From IMG/VR virus record IMGVR_UViG_3300009509_000004, positions 42,759 through 106,758 of that record: a stretch of 64,000 bases of DNA. One strand, given 5' to 3'. Origin of the DNA: a virus. The notes under the pieces are model-generated. The model saw only the letters and a program-made list of their open reading frames with translations. It did no database searches and was not told the DNA's origin. A program made the position numbers and the translations under genes. Positions within the stretch are counted from its first letter, which is position 1. The number at the start of each line of letters is the position of its first letter. Shown one piece after another: positions 49,273 to 56,309 of this stretch.

Positions 49273-49301
49273 ATTATAGTTGGCTTGCTTCCAGAAGTCA
49301 A
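49273..49301 (-). promoter_or_regulatory. Cassette promoter copy 4
   Basis: TTGACT (49296-49301), 17 bp, TATAAT (49273-49278). It drives the 58-residue gene. Confidence 0.92.
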
Positions 49302-49302
49302 G

Positions 49303-49343
49303 AAAAAAGTTGCCTTGGGGCCAATTTTTTTTGACCCCAAGGC
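49303..49343 (-). terminator. Cassette terminator copy 4
   Basis: GCCTTGGGG / CCCCAAGGC, a 9-bp perfect stem, 14-base A-rich loop, then CAACTTTTTTC running into the promoter. It ends the operon 50577-49356. The stem bases differ from copy 5 in both arms, so pairing is conserved although sequence is not. Confidence 0.85.
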
Positions 49344-49355
49344 GTGACACCTCCC

Positions 49356-49583
49356 TCAATAGACGATCCAACCCCGCCCCATGTTGTCCCTGCGTCGTGG
49401 GATGTCCTCTGCCGGCACGTCCAACTTCCCTGCGTACACCCCGACCATCAGCGGATCGTCGCAGACGATCCCAACACAAGTGGAACCGTACATACAACGC
49501 CCCGAATATGTTGGGCGCACGCTCGCCTCGTATCCGTCTGACTCCAACGCCTCCACGATTTTCTCTGCTTGCTCCAACGTCAT
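49356..49583 (-). CDS. Small conserved-type protein (YSGR-x-MYG motif)
   Basis: 75 residues with leader AAAGGAGAACGGA. MTLEQAEKIVEALESDGYEA, then SVRPTYSGRCMYGSTCVGIV, matches a short protein pattern (helix, then 'Y-S-G-R-x-M-Y-G-x-T') found in bacteria and phages with no known function. Last gene of a four-gene operon. Confidence 0.76.
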   Translation of the reverse strand: MTLEQAEKIVEALESDGYEASVRPTYSGRCMYGSTCVGIVCDDPLMVGVYAGKLDVPAEDIPRRRDNMGRGWIVY

Positions 49584-49596
49584 GTCCGTTCTCCTT

Positions 49597-49902
49597 TCAA
49601 TCCAAAGTGAAGCGCACGACCCAGCCTGAACCGTGCGCGGCGTGAGTGTATTGAACGGGTGCGCTCGCCTGCCGTAGCTGACCGCCGTGGAGGTGGTGGA
49701 AGTAGGGTTGCCGGATGAGCGCCCTCAAAACCACCTCCTGGACCTTCCTGATGTCCTGGAAGTCTGCTGGCGAGTCTGCGAGCACGGTGACCTCTGCTCC
49801 GATGACCTGATATGGGTCGTGCTGGCGACCTCTCGCTGCCGCTTTGACCATTAGACTGGGCCTGAACCCAGCCTTGATCGGATTTTGGTGGATGACCTTC
49901 AT
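49597..49902 (-). CDS. Unknown small protein
   Basis: 101 residues (MKVIHQNPIKAGFRPSLMVK), start overlapping the upstream stop (ATGA). HDPYQVIGAEVTVLADSPAD followed by a helix suggests an alpha/beta fold. No family recognised. Confidence 0.7.
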   Translation of the reverse strand: MKVIHQNPIKAGFRPSLMVKAAARGRQHDPYQVIGAEVTVLADSPADFQDIRKVQEVVLRALIRQPYFHHLHGGQLRQASAPVQYTHAAHGSGWVVRFTLD

Positions 49903-50084
49903 TCTCGCTTCCCCTCGACCTCGACTGAGAATTTCAACTCAATGTCGTATCCGTTCTCAGGATTTTCGTGAACAAAATCGACCATTTCCTTGAGCGCTTC
50001 CATTGCCTCCTGCCAGGAAAGATCCCGATCTGTACACCGACCGTCCACCCAAAATTCCACTTTTTTCAGTAGTTTTGTCTTCAT
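49899..50084 (-). CDS. 61-residue unknown protein
   Basis: The start at ATG 50084 (MKTKLLKKVEFWVD) follows GGGAGAACGGGCA. A compact alpha/beta pattern (strand, helix EAMEALKEMVDFVHE, strand YDIELKFSVEVEG). Second gene of the operon behind copy 5. Confidence 0.7.
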   Translation of the reverse strand: MKTKLLKKVEFWVDGRCTDRDLSWQEAMEALKEMVDFVHENPENGYDIELKFSVEVEGKRE

Positions 50085-50097
50085 TGCCCGTTCTCCC

Positions 50098-50577
50098 TTA
50101 GCTGCTTGCCAAGCCAAAAAATACAAAAACTTTGCCGTGTCGCCCCGCCATCCCGTAGCGCTTTTTGTACTCGACCGTTGCGCTGTAGCCCAACTCGATG
50201 GCGAGCGCTGGCCCCCACTTGTCGTTGTAGCGCCTGGCGTGACTGAGCGCCCAGGTGCGATACTGCTTGGGAACCTGACGGATGAAATTGCGCTTGGCCT
50301 CTTTGTCGTCTGAATCCGACTCCTGGAAGAATGCCGCCGCCTCGATCCAACCGATGGCCTTGCCGACCTTGACCTGCTTGTTGGGAAGCTGGATGAGGGT
50401 GTAACCGTGCTTGGAAGCGATGTCGCCGCTGTAGCTGTAGAGATCCTCATCGCAAGCGTCGTATCCGTCGCAAGCCATATCCGCCCGCCTCTCGCTGGCC
50501 GCCTGGTCTTGCGCGTTGCGGAAAGCCGCCCCGATGTCTTTGCCAAATGCCGTCGTTGAGAATTCACATGCGCCCAT
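50098..50577 (-). CDS. Conserved-type protein (GA-x-x-F-x-T-TA-FGKD family)
   Basis: The start at 50577 (MGACEFSTTAFGKD) has leader AAAGGAGAACGGA; 159 residues. GACEFSTTAFGKDIGAAFRN and SYSGDIASKHGYTLI resemble a conserved small-protein family found in plasmids and phages ('f-x-t-T-A-x-G-x-x-A-x-x-A-F...Y-x-G-x-I-A-x-K'). The C-terminal half adds WALSHARRYNDKWGPALAIE. Function unknown. Confidence 0.74.
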   Translation of the reverse strand: MGACEFSTTAFGKDIGAAFRNAQDQAASERRADMACDGYDACDEDLYSYSGDIASKHGYTLIQLPNKQVKVGKAIGWIEAAAFFQESDSDDKEAKRNFIRQVPKQYRTWALSHARRYNDKWGPALAIELGYSATVEYKKRYGMAGRHGKVFVFFGLASS

Positions 50578-50609
50578 TTCCGTTCTCCTTTTGTTTGCCC
50601 TATTCTTCA

Positions 50610-50638
50610 ATTATAGTTGGCTTGCTTCCAGAAGTCAA
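50610..50638 (-). promoter_or_regulatory. Cassette promoter copy 5
   Basis: TTGACT (50633-50638), 17 bp, TATAAT (50610-50615). It drives 50098, 49899, 49597 and 49356. Confidence 0.92.
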
Positions 50639-50639
50639 G

Positions 50640-50682
50640 AAAAAAACGACCTTGGAGGCAACTTTTTTTGTCTCCAAGGTCG
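50640..50682 (-). terminator. Cassette terminator copy 5 (best copy)
   Basis: CGACCTTGGAG / CTCCAAGGTCG, an 11-bp perfect stem, then TTTTTTT one base before the -35 TTGACT. It is a textbook intrinsic terminator abutting a promoter. It ends the 50693 transcript. Confidence 0.93.
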
Positions 50683-50692
50683 CCATCTCCCC

Positions 50693-51028
50693 TCACTCTC
50701 CTTTCACAAACCAATCGACAGGGGCAAGCCCCAAGTATCCGTTCAGCCGCTCAAATACCTCGTTGGCGTCCAAGCAACCCTCGATCCGACTCCGCACCGC
50801 CTCCACGAAACACCGCGCCCCGATTGTCGAGACAACGCCGTTGAGAATCAGCCAACGGCCATCAGCGATCTCGATCTCCACCATCTTCCCATCTTCCTCA
50901 AATAGAATCTGGGCAGCTGTCTCGCCCTCGCCCACCTCCCACGTATAGTGGGCACCCTCGCCATCGCCGTCCACGAAAAACCCAGCAACGATGGCTCTCT
51001 TGGTCTCTTTGATTTTCTTCTTCATCAT
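50693..51028 (-). CDS. Unknown acidic protein
   Basis: The start at 51028 (MMKKKIKETKRAIV) has leader AAAGGAGAACGG; 111 residues. A basic start is followed by strands (AHYTWEVGEGETAAQILFEE, then VEIEIADGRWLILNGVVSTI) and a helix. It is behind a degenerate cassette copy. No family recognised. Confidence 0.72.
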   Translation of the reverse strand: MMKKKIKETKRAIVAGFFVDGDGEGAHYTWEVGEGETAAQILFEEDGKMVEIEIADGRWLILNGVVSTIGARCFVEAVRSRIEGCLDANEVFERLNGYLGLAPVDWFVKGE

Positions 51029-51070
51029 CCGTTCTCCTTTCAAGTTGGTATGCCGTCCAACCATACTTCA

Positions 51071-51099
51071 ATTATAGTTGACACCCCCGACTATTTTTG
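51071..51099 (-). promoter_or_regulatory. Degenerate cassette promoter copy 6
   Basis: TATAAT (51071-51076) is intact, but the expected -35 position (51094-51099) reads CAAAAA and the spacer differs. It probably drives 50693 weakly or needs an activator. Confidence 0.5.
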
Positions 51100-51404
51100 G
51101 TCCATTTTGCAGGTTGGAGGCAATTTTTTTTGTCTCCACGTACTTTTTTTGAGAGCCAATTTTTTTTTGCCTCCACGTTCTTTTTCTCTTGACTTCTGCT
51201 CCCCAATTTTCTCAATTTCCAAAGTCTATTGAATAGATTGCGGAGAACCCACGCCCGCTTGGCTCGTTTGCGTCGTGCCTCTCGCTCAAGCCCCGCTTGG
51301 ATATGCTCCACCCATGCCGCTCGATGTGGGTTTTCTTGGCTCTGCCGATCTTGCAATTGCGGAAAGCCACGTCAAAAAAAGTTGGCTCTGAAGTCTCTTT
51401 TTTC

Positions 51405-51433
51405 TTGACTACAACTTCTTTTGGCGTTATACT
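51405..51433 (+). promoter_or_regulatory. Inverted cassette promoter (plus strand)
   Basis: TTGACT (51405-51410), 17 bp, TATACT (51428-51433), preceded by the cassette's T-run and a GTTGGCTC segment. It is the only cassette promoter on the plus strand. It points at structured, non-coding DNA and then antisense into the 51580 gene. Confidence 0.75.
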
Positions 51434-51483
51434 ATACTTGCGGGGTGTATGCTGCATTCGCGTGCTACCGTTTGCCTGAACCT

Positions 51484-51502
51484 TCTAACGCGCCGCGTTA
51501 GA
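51484..51502. repeat. 19-bp perfect palindrome
   Basis: TCTAACGCG-C-CGCGTTAGA, two 9-bp arms around one base, about 50 bases downstream of the plus-strand promoter. It may be an operator or, in the transcript, part of a structured RNA. Confidence 0.65.
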
Positions 51503-51579
51503 GCAAGGCAGATCTCCCCCTTCCTCCCCAGCGGTGCTGGTAGGTACCAGTACTGTCCTGGATGTGCTTCCACCTGCTC

Positions 51580-51792
51580 CTACGGCAGAACGTGGACCAC
51601 GGTGAAGCCTCTCGACTGCGCCGTGGCCTTGGCCTGCTGGCGTGCCTCGGTGAAGGTGCCGGTGAAGCTGACCCAATTATCCATGTTGTCTGGATCGTCG
51701 CCCAGAGCGAACATCCACGCCCCAAAACCCTTGGGTTGCTTCATGTGACTGCGGAAGAATGCTGCGGTTTCAACTGATACTCTCTTTGCCAT
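51580..51792 (-). CDS. Small conserved-type protein (F-x-A-W-M-F motif)
   Basis: 70 residues, leader AAAGGAGAACGGA. MKQPKGFGAWMFALGDDPDN then WVSFTGTFTEARQQAKATAQ, ending GFTVVHVLP, resembles a short phage/bacterial protein of unknown function (aromatic strand, 'G-x-x-x-E-A' helix, final strand). A single gene behind cassette copy 7. Confidence 0.76.
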   Translation of the reverse strand: MAKRVSVETAAFFRSHMKQPKGFGAWMFALGDDPDNMDNWVSFTGTFTEARQQAKATAQSRGFTVVHVLP

Positions 51793-51819
51793 GTCCGTTC
51801 TCCTTTGCCCTATTCTTCA

Positions 51820-51848
51820 ATTATAGTTGGCTTGCTTCCAGAAGTCAA
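51820..51848 (-). promoter_or_regulatory. Cassette promoter copy 7
   Basis: TTGACT (51843-51848), 17 bp, TATAAT (51820-51825). The segment before it is the usual T7 run, with GGCTCC in place of GCCTCC. It drives the 51580 gene. Confidence 0.92.
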
Positions 51849-51914
51849 GAAAAAAACGACCTTGGAGCCAACTTTTTTTGACCCACCACTTCCACTGAGC
51901 AATGCCCTGAACAG

Positions 51915-51947
51915 AAAAGTAGGAGTGCCCCACAACGGGGCACTCCT
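51915..51947 (-). terminator. Intrinsic terminator of the 53183-51978 operon
   Basis: AGGAGTGCCCC / GGGGCACTCCT, an 11-bp perfect stem with a 5-base loop, then ACTTTTC. It is independent of the cassette and stands just upstream of copy 7, making double insulation. Confidence 0.85.
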
Positions 51948-51977
51948 TGGGCAAATGGAGAACGGATGACGATCTGG

Positions 51978-52586
51978 TCAGCGCTGATCTGTCTTCAAGA
52001 TCCCAAAGCGCTGCGTGAGCTTGTATTCATCGATGAGCTGATCTGCGATGTCCTTGTTGCCCAGCTCTTGGGCAAGCATCGTCAGCACCAACCCGATGAT
52101 GTTGTGCGTGTAGTTGCCATTCTGTTGGAGTGCTCGCCTGATGCGCGATCTCGCCTTGGTGACTGCTTCTGGCTCGTTGTCCGGCACCTTGTCGCAGATG
52201 CACTCGACCCTGCCGCAGATCTCACAAAGTGGGCGTGGGGCTGGCTTTTCCGATTTGCTGGGTGCCTTCTTGGCCTCCCTCGCTGCCTCCCCTGCCGCCT
52301 CTCGTGTTTTCGATTTGATCTTGACCTTCCCCTTGGGCTTGGTCTGCTTTTTGCCTCCTTGCTGTGTTTCTGCGTGCTGGCCCTCGCTGGGTGCCTCTGG
52401 TGCCGTGTAGCCTTTCTCTCTGATGTCGCCGTGAGCTTCGCAATCTGGATTGCGACAGAATGCGTATGGGTCAGACTTCTTGACTGACCTGTACTTGCCT
52501 GCCGCCTGAAGCTCTGGGTCTGGCATGTGCTTGAAGAGAATCTTGCCGCACGCGGGACAAGGTGGCTGTTTTGGTCTGCCTGCCAT
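51978..52586 (-). CDS. Zinc-ribbon protein with basic linker
   Basis: 202 residues, start behind AGGAGG (MAGRPKQPPCPACGKILFKH). Two zinc sites: CPACG with FCRNPDCEAHG, and CEICGRVECICD, separated by a Lys/Ala-rich linker (KKQTKPKGKVKIKSKTREAA). The C-terminal ~50 residues are helical. The architecture suggests nucleic-acid binding. Second gene of its operon. Confidence 0.74.
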   Translation of the reverse strand: MAGRPKQPPCPACGKILFKHMPDPELQAAGKYRSVKKSDPYAFCRNPDCEAHGDIREKGYTAPEAPSEGQHAETQQGGKKQTKPKGKVKIKSKTREAAGEAAREAKKAPSKSEKPAPRPLCEICGRVECICDKVPDNEPEAVTKARSRIRRALQQNGNYTHNIIGLVLTMLAQELGNKDIADQLIDEYKLTQRFGILKTDQR

Positions 52587-52598
52587 GGTAGCCTCCTG

Positions 52599-53183
52599 TT
52601 ATGCCCGCTCGATGACGGTTGCTAGGTTGAAAAGTGCCTCGCTGATTTCGCTGCGCCCCTTGACCTCTGCGACCTCTGCGAGACTGAGGGTGCGCTCGAT
52701 GGCGCTGTCCCTGTCGTAACTGAACTGCTGCGTTTGCGCGACTTGAAGCGCCTTGTCGGTGTACTCTTTGGCCGTCGTGAACTCGTGACCGTTGAGCGCC
52801 CGCTCGATGACCTGAAGCGCCTCTTGAACGATGTGGACGGTGACCTTGCCGTAGCTGGTGCTGCGACGGTTGCCTGCGTAGGTGGTGCGCGTCCAAACCT
52901 GGTAGCCCTTTGCGCGCTTGATTTGCTGGGCCTGCTCCCAAAGCTCCTTTGCGATGGCCCAAGTGAAAGTGACCTCGGTGATCTCGACTGCCGACTTGAC
53001 AAACGCCTTGCTTTCGCCGTGTCGGGTGCTGGCCCCGCCGTTGCGCGCTTCCTTGGCGCTGCTTACCTCGCCCCAACACCGCACGATGGCTTCTGGCTTG
53101 GCGCGAAAGTCGATGGCCTGAACGATGTACTTGCGACCCGTTGCTTTGACTTCTGCGATGCGTTCTTTTCTGATTGGCTTCAT
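52599..53183 (-). CDS. Unknown protein in cassette region
   Basis: 194 residues, leader AAAGGAGAACGGG. RKYIVQAIDFRAKPEAIVRC then WGEVSSAKEARNGGAST (an 'I-R-C-x-G-E-V' strand) and SKAFVKSAVEITEVTFTW resemble a family of small conserved bacterial/phage proteins. The C-terminal half is helical. It heads the operon behind copy 8. Function unknown. Confidence 0.72.
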   Translation of the reverse strand: MKPIRKERIAEVKATGRKYIVQAIDFRAKPEAIVRCWGEVSSAKEARNGGASTRHGESKAFVKSAVEITEVTFTWAIAKELWEQAQQIKRAKGYQVWTRTTYAGNRRSTSYGKVTVHIVQEALQVIERALNGHEFTTAKEYTDKALQVAQTQQFSYDRDSAIERTLSLAEVAEVKGRSEISEALFNLATVIERA

Positions 53184-53210
53184 TCCCGTTCTCCTTTGCC
53201 CTATTCTTCA

Positions 53211-53239
53211 ATTATAGTTGAAGCCAATCCAGAAGTCAA
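53211..53239 (-). promoter_or_regulatory. Cassette promoter copy 8
   Basis: TTGACT (53234-53239), 17 bp, TATAAT (53211-53216). The spacer differs from the other copies in six or more bases while the boxes are kept, which argues for selection on the boxes. It drives 52599 and 51978. Confidence 0.92.
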
Positions 53240-53262
53240 GAAAAAAGTTGCCTTGGAGGCAA
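53240..53262 (-). terminator. Cassette terminator copy 8 (bidirectional)
   Basis: TTGCCT-CCA-AGGCAA followed by CTTTTTTC on the minus strand; on the plus strand the same stem is followed by T8. It ends the upstream 53277 transcript. Confidence 0.75.
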
Positions 53263-53276
53263 TTTTTTTTGGCCCC

Positions 53277-53513
53277 TCATCCGATGTTGATTTTCTTGAG
53301 CCTCTCAATGGGCACCCTGTCATTCGGATCGCCGTTCAACTCGATCTCTGTCGGGATGTCAATGCCAATCTCGTTGAACACGATGTGTCGCATCTCAAAC
53401 CCGCTGATCCGCCCCTCACGCTGGATGCCTTCTGAAGTCTCCAATCGCACAAACTCGCCAACTGAGTTGACCAGCTCGTCAATCCATTTCCCTGTCTCGC
53501 TCTTGTTCGCCAT
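53277..53513 (-). CDS. Small beta-barrel protein, Sm-like (tentative)
   Basis: The start at 53513 (MANKSETGKWIDEL) follows CAGGAGG; 78 residues. A short helix, then SVGEFVRLETSEGIQREGRI, SGFEMRHIVFNEIGIDIP and PIERLKKINIG give five strands in the Sm/Hfq order. RNA binding is a guess from the fold pattern. It overlaps the next gene by 35 bases. Confidence 0.62.
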   Translation of the reverse strand: MANKSETGKWIDELVNSVGEFVRLETSEGIQREGRISGFEMRHIVFNEIGIDIPTEIELNGDPNDRVPIERLKKINIG

Positions 53514-53718
53514 TTTTTGCCTCCTGTGGTTCTGCGCAGTCAATGCTGCAAAATTTTTTGGTTTTGGGCACGTCAGCGCCGCACCTGACGCATCGTCCAA
53601 GCCTGAAAAATGAGATCGCACCTGCCTTCAACAGCTCACTGAATGCAGACCTCTCTGCTGTGGTCATGTATTCTTTCTTGGGGTCAAACCGCCACAGCGT
53701 TGTCTGCTTCAATCCCAT
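53479..53718 (-). CDS. Zinc-finger protein
   Basis: The start at 53718 (MGLKQTTLWRFDPK) follows GGAGGGC and overlaps the deaminase stop (TGATG); 79 residues. CVRCGADVPKTKKFCSIDC gives a C-x-x-C...C-x-x-x-C finger. Unknown function. Confidence 0.68.
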   Translation of the reverse strand: MGLKQTTLWRFDPKKEYMTTAERSAFSELLKAGAISFFRLGRCVRCGADVPKTKKFCSIDCAEPQEAKNGEQERDREMD

Positions 53719-54212
53719 CAACTGCCCTCCTTTGCCGCCCAATCCACCCCCATGTAGCAGATCTTTGGCGCGTTCTCAAGATGCACCATGGCGATGCCCA
53801 ATTTGGCCGCTGACTCCAATGCCCACCTCGCCTTGTCTCCGTCGTGCTGTGGGTCTTTGTATTGCTCCGCATACACAACCCGCTTGATTCTGGCATTGAT
53901 GATAACGCCCATACAGTTGCGACATGGGCTTGCTGATGTGTACATCGTTGTGTCTGCCGTGGAAGCGCCCATCACGCCTGCTTGGATGATCGCGTTGATT
54001 TCTGCGTGGACGCATCGGATGCAATGTCCACCTTCCATTTCACATCCAGCGTCCAAACAATGGACAAGTCCCTCTGGTGATCCGTTGTACCCTGTGGAGA
54101 CAATGTGGCCGTCCCTGACCAAGACAGCCCCGACCTTCCTGCGCTTGCAAGTAGCTCTTGAAGCAACCGCCTGAGCAATCGCCATGAAGTATTCATCCTT
54201 GCTTGGTCGCAC
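53718..54212 (-). CDS. dCMP deaminase
   Basis: The start is put at GTG 54212 because GGAGG lies seven bases before it; 164 residues. The zinc site is complete: HAE at 69-71 and PCRNC at 97-101. An extra C/H set (CEMEGGHCIRC) is like the second structural zinc of T4-type dCMP deaminases. It makes dUMP for thymidylate synthesis. A family-4 uracil glycosylase is encoded two genes upstream. Confidence 0.92.
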   Translation of the reverse strand: MRPSKDEYFMAIAQAVASRATCKRRKVGAVLVRDGHIVSTGYNGSPEGLVHCLDAGCEMEGGHCIRCVHAEINAIIQAGVMGASTADTTMYTSASPCRNCMGVIINARIKRVVYAEQYKDPQHDGDKARWALESAAKLGIAMVHLENAPKICYMGVDWAAKEGS

Positions 54213-54576
54213 AGCTTCGCCTCCTTGACTCGACTCCAAAATTGGTGCGCCTTCCATTGCGCCAAAACTGGGCAGCCATCTCAGCCCCGATGATGTTGAC
54301 CAGTTTGCTTTTGTGGATGAGGGCCATGCCGTTGATACCTGCCGCCTTGAGCCCTTCTTCAGACTCGTGCAGGATGTCGTATGAGCCCAACCAATCCATC
54401 AATCTTGTGCCTGCGATGACCACATAGTCCTTGAATCGCCCTTTTACCTTGTTTGCCAACATCAAGTCACGTATGACTTTTGCATTAGCTGTTGGCGCTG
54501 GTGGCAACGTTTTGCCTGTTTTCTGTTTCTTGGGCACATATTTCTTGGCCCGCTTGCTCTTTTTCTTAGTTGCCAT
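54193..54576 (-). CDS. Unknown basic protein
   Basis: 127 residues with a strongly basic start ([20 protein letters not shown]). [20 protein letters not shown], then [20 protein letters not shown], suggests a folded core. It overlaps both neighbours. No family recognised. Confidence 0.66.
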   Translation of the reverse strand: MATKKKSKRAKKYVPKKQKTGKTLPPAPTANAKVIRDLMLANKVKGRFKDYVVIAGTRLMDWLGSYDILHESEEGLKAAGINGMALIHKSKLVNIIGAEMAAQFWRNGRRTNFGVESRRRSCATKQG

Positions 54577-55165
54577 TGGCCACCTCCCAAGCCTTTTTGA
54601 TGTCGCTCAACATCTGGCTCTTGATGCTCTCTTTGCCACCCATTCTGTTCAGGTATGAAGGGTGGAAAGTTGGGATGGCCGTGAACTCGAATACAGCACC
54701 ATGGTCAGCGAGCAACACCACATCGGTGACCTCGCCCCTCCACTTGCTGATTGCCTGGATGCCCGCAAGCCTCTTGGCTGCTGTGCCGCCCATCAAGAGC
54801 AGCACCTTGGGCATCACAATTGCGAGCAACGCCGTCAGCCGATCTCGGCACGCCTTTGCCTCTTCAATGGATGGCTCTCTGTTATTTGGCGGTCTGCAGC
54901 CTACGATATTGGCCACAAACACATCTTTCTCTGGTTTCAGCCCCGCCTCGATGAGCAGTTGGTCAAGACGCCTCCCAGCCGCCCCTACAAATGGGATGCC
55001 CAATTTGTCCTCGTCAGCCCCTGGCCCCTCGCCGATGAGCGCCAGCTTTGCACCTGGACTTCCCCTCCAGTTGACGACCTGTTTGCGCATTTGGTGCAAT
55101 TGGCACCTTGAACAATCGCTCCACTTTGAGCACAGCGCATCCAGCATCTTGATCCTGTGCATCAT
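54566..55165 (-). CDS. Uracil-DNA glycosylase, family 4 type
   Basis: 199 residues. Cysteines near the start ([12 protein letters not shown]), motif [21 protein letters not shown], the pair [20 protein letters not shown] (remaining Fe-S ligands) and motif B FHPSYLNR are all present. This is the thermostable/Fe-S UDG pattern. It removes uracil from DNA, and together with the dCMP deaminase keeps uracil out of the phage genome or degrades uracil-containing competitor DNA. ATGA-type overlap with the upstream exonuclease gene. Confidence 0.9.
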   Translation of the reverse strand: MMHRIKMLDALCSKWSDCSRCQLHQMRKQVVNWRGSPGAKLALIGEGPGADEDKLGIPFVGAAGRRLDQLLIEAGLKPEKDVFVANIVGCRPPNNREPSIEEAKACRDRLTALLAIVMPKVLLLMGGTAAKRLAGIQAISKWRGEVTDVVLLADHGAVFEFTAIPTFHPSYLNRMGGKESIKSQMLSDIKKAWEVANGN

Positions 55166-56073
55166 CCCGCCAACCTCATCAACTCAAACATCTCAGATGA
55201 CGCAATCAGCGATCTGAACTTGTACGCCATCAAGTGCTTGATCAACAGCCCTTTGTCTCGCTTGGGCTTGATTGCTTTCATGGGCATATCTGTGCGGATT
55301 GTAGTCAACTTCTTGAACAGCAGGATGTCGTCAGCGCCCTCGATGATCGATGCCCTGAACCGCTCTGCGACTGGCCACTCATCCTTGCTCGACTCCTTTG
55401 CGCCCTTGATCACCTTCTTGACAGGCCCAAATGCCTGGATGAGCTTTGCTGCTGTGACCGGCCCAATCCCTCTGATGCCTGGGATGTTGTCAGAATTGTC
55501 GCCTGACAGCGCTTTCAGGTCTGCTATATACCCTGGTGGCACGCCGTGCTTCTCCAAAACACGCTCTTGGTCATACAAGGTATCTTGTGCGCCTCTGAAG
55601 CCTGGTGATGCTGTATATACCTGCTCGGTGATGAGTTGTCGCAAGTCGCTGTCGCCTGAGTAAATCACGACAACGTTGCCTTCAACTTCTGACTCTCTCG
55701 CAAGCCTGCCGATGACGTCATCAGCCTCACAGCCATCGCCATAGTATTGACGCACGCCCATCAAGCGCAGCATCGCCTTGAGCCTCTTTTCTTGCCCAGC
55801 CATATCCTGGATGAGTGCCAACGTTTCCTCATCAGGCTCATCTTTGCGCTTGTAGTCTGGGTACAGGTCACGCCTGAAATTGCCGTGCCCCTCCCAAGCA
55901 ACCATCGACTCGCCGCCATATCTCTGGTGGATCTTGATTGCCACGCTCAGGAAGCCATACATGCCCCCAGTGCCGATGGTTTCGTCACCGACCTCTGCGG
56001 ACAGCATCTTGAATGCATCAGATGTGCGCCACAGCAGGTGACGCCCATCAAAGATGAGCGTGTTTGCCTTCAT
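55162..56073 (-). CDS. 5'-3' exonuclease (FEN/T5-type)
   Basis: 303 residues ([20 protein letters not shown]). Acidic metal ligands are in LIFDGRH, in EADDVIG and in [12 protein letters not shown]. The helix-hairpin-helix [20 protein letters not shown] follows. The arch region with YPDYKRK fits. It removes RNA primers and 5' flaps in replication. Confidence 0.92.
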   Translation of the reverse strand: MKANTLIFDGRHLLWRTSDAFKMLSAEVGDETIGTGGMYGFLSVAIKIHQRYGGESMVAWEGHGNFRRDLYPDYKRKDEPDEETLALIQDMAGQEKRLKAMLRLMGVRQYYGDGCEADDVIGRLARESEVEGNVVVIYSGDSDLRQLITEQVYTASPGFRGAQDTLYDQERVLEKHGVPPGYIADLKALSGDNSDNIPGIRGIGPVTAAKLIQAFGPVKKVIKGAKESSKDEWPVAERFRASIIEGADDILLFKKLTTIRTDMPMKAIKPKRDKGLLIKHLMAYKFRSLIASSEMFELMRLAG

Positions 56074-56074
56074 G

Positions 56075-56293
56075 TCAGCCCCCTTGGCACGCTATTGCCG
56101 CATTGGCCGTCATGACCGCTTCCCTGACTTTCCTGACAGCCGCCGTCTGGTCTGCGCACGATGGCGTGTTTGCTACAATCGCCTCTGCCAGCTTCAGACC
56201 TGCCTCACGGATCTCTTGATACATCCTGGGCTGGTCTGCCTGCGGTGAGTGGTAGGTGAACCAATTCTGCAATTGCTCTTGCGTTATGCTCAT
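56075..56293 (-). CDS. Acb2/Tad1-type cyclic-nucleotide sponge (candidate anti-CBASS)
   Basis: The start at 56293 (MSITQEQLQNWFTY) follows AGGAGGATGTG; 72 residues. The whole protein fits the helical hairpin family: F-x-Y-H-x-P at 12-17, a Q-x-x-x-Y-x-x-I-R-E helix, LAEAIVANTPS, then VREAVMTANAAIA. Known members (Pseudomonas phage Acb2 and relatives) form hexamers that bind cGAMP and related signals and so block CBASS and related immunity. Activity here is inferred from family membership. It sits between a replication exonuclease and a zinc protein, not in an evident anti-defence island. Confidence 0.83.
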   Translation of the reverse strand: MSITQEQLQNWFTYHSPQADQPRMYQEIREAGLKLAEAIVANTPSCADQTAAVRKVREAVMTANAAIACQGG

Positions 56294-56309
56294 CACATCC
56301 TCCTGTGCG

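Larger units (their letters stand above)
51029..51579. other. 551-bp gene-poor region of rearranged cassette fragments
   Basis: The region holds a degenerate minus-strand cassette (51071-51160), fragments of terminator stems in both directions (51110-51180), an isolated TTGACT on the plus strand (51189-51194), and a full plus-strand cassette promoter (51405-51433). A 19-bp palindrome lies at 51484-51502 and a smaller hairpin (CTGGTA/TACCAG) near 51536-51549. Minus-strand frames here are basic, lack ribosome sites and read through the repeat fragments, so no gene is called. Confidence 0.7.

Noticed and set aside
51072-51457. Two basic minus-strand frames (94 and 81 codons)
   Set aside because: They start at poor codons without ribosome sites and run through cassette fragments in two frames; more easily explained as open by chance.
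51440-51560. Possible tRNA or tRNA-like structure
   Set aside because: The stems present do not form a cloverleaf: no TTCGA loop, no 7-bp acceptor pairing on either strand.
51966-52487. Plus-strand frame of 173 codons preceded by GGAGAACGG
   Set aside because: The leader word matches the minus-strand genes' leader by chance or as a remnant, but the frame is antisense to the zinc-ribbon gene and reads as Leu/Cys/Trp-rich shadow.
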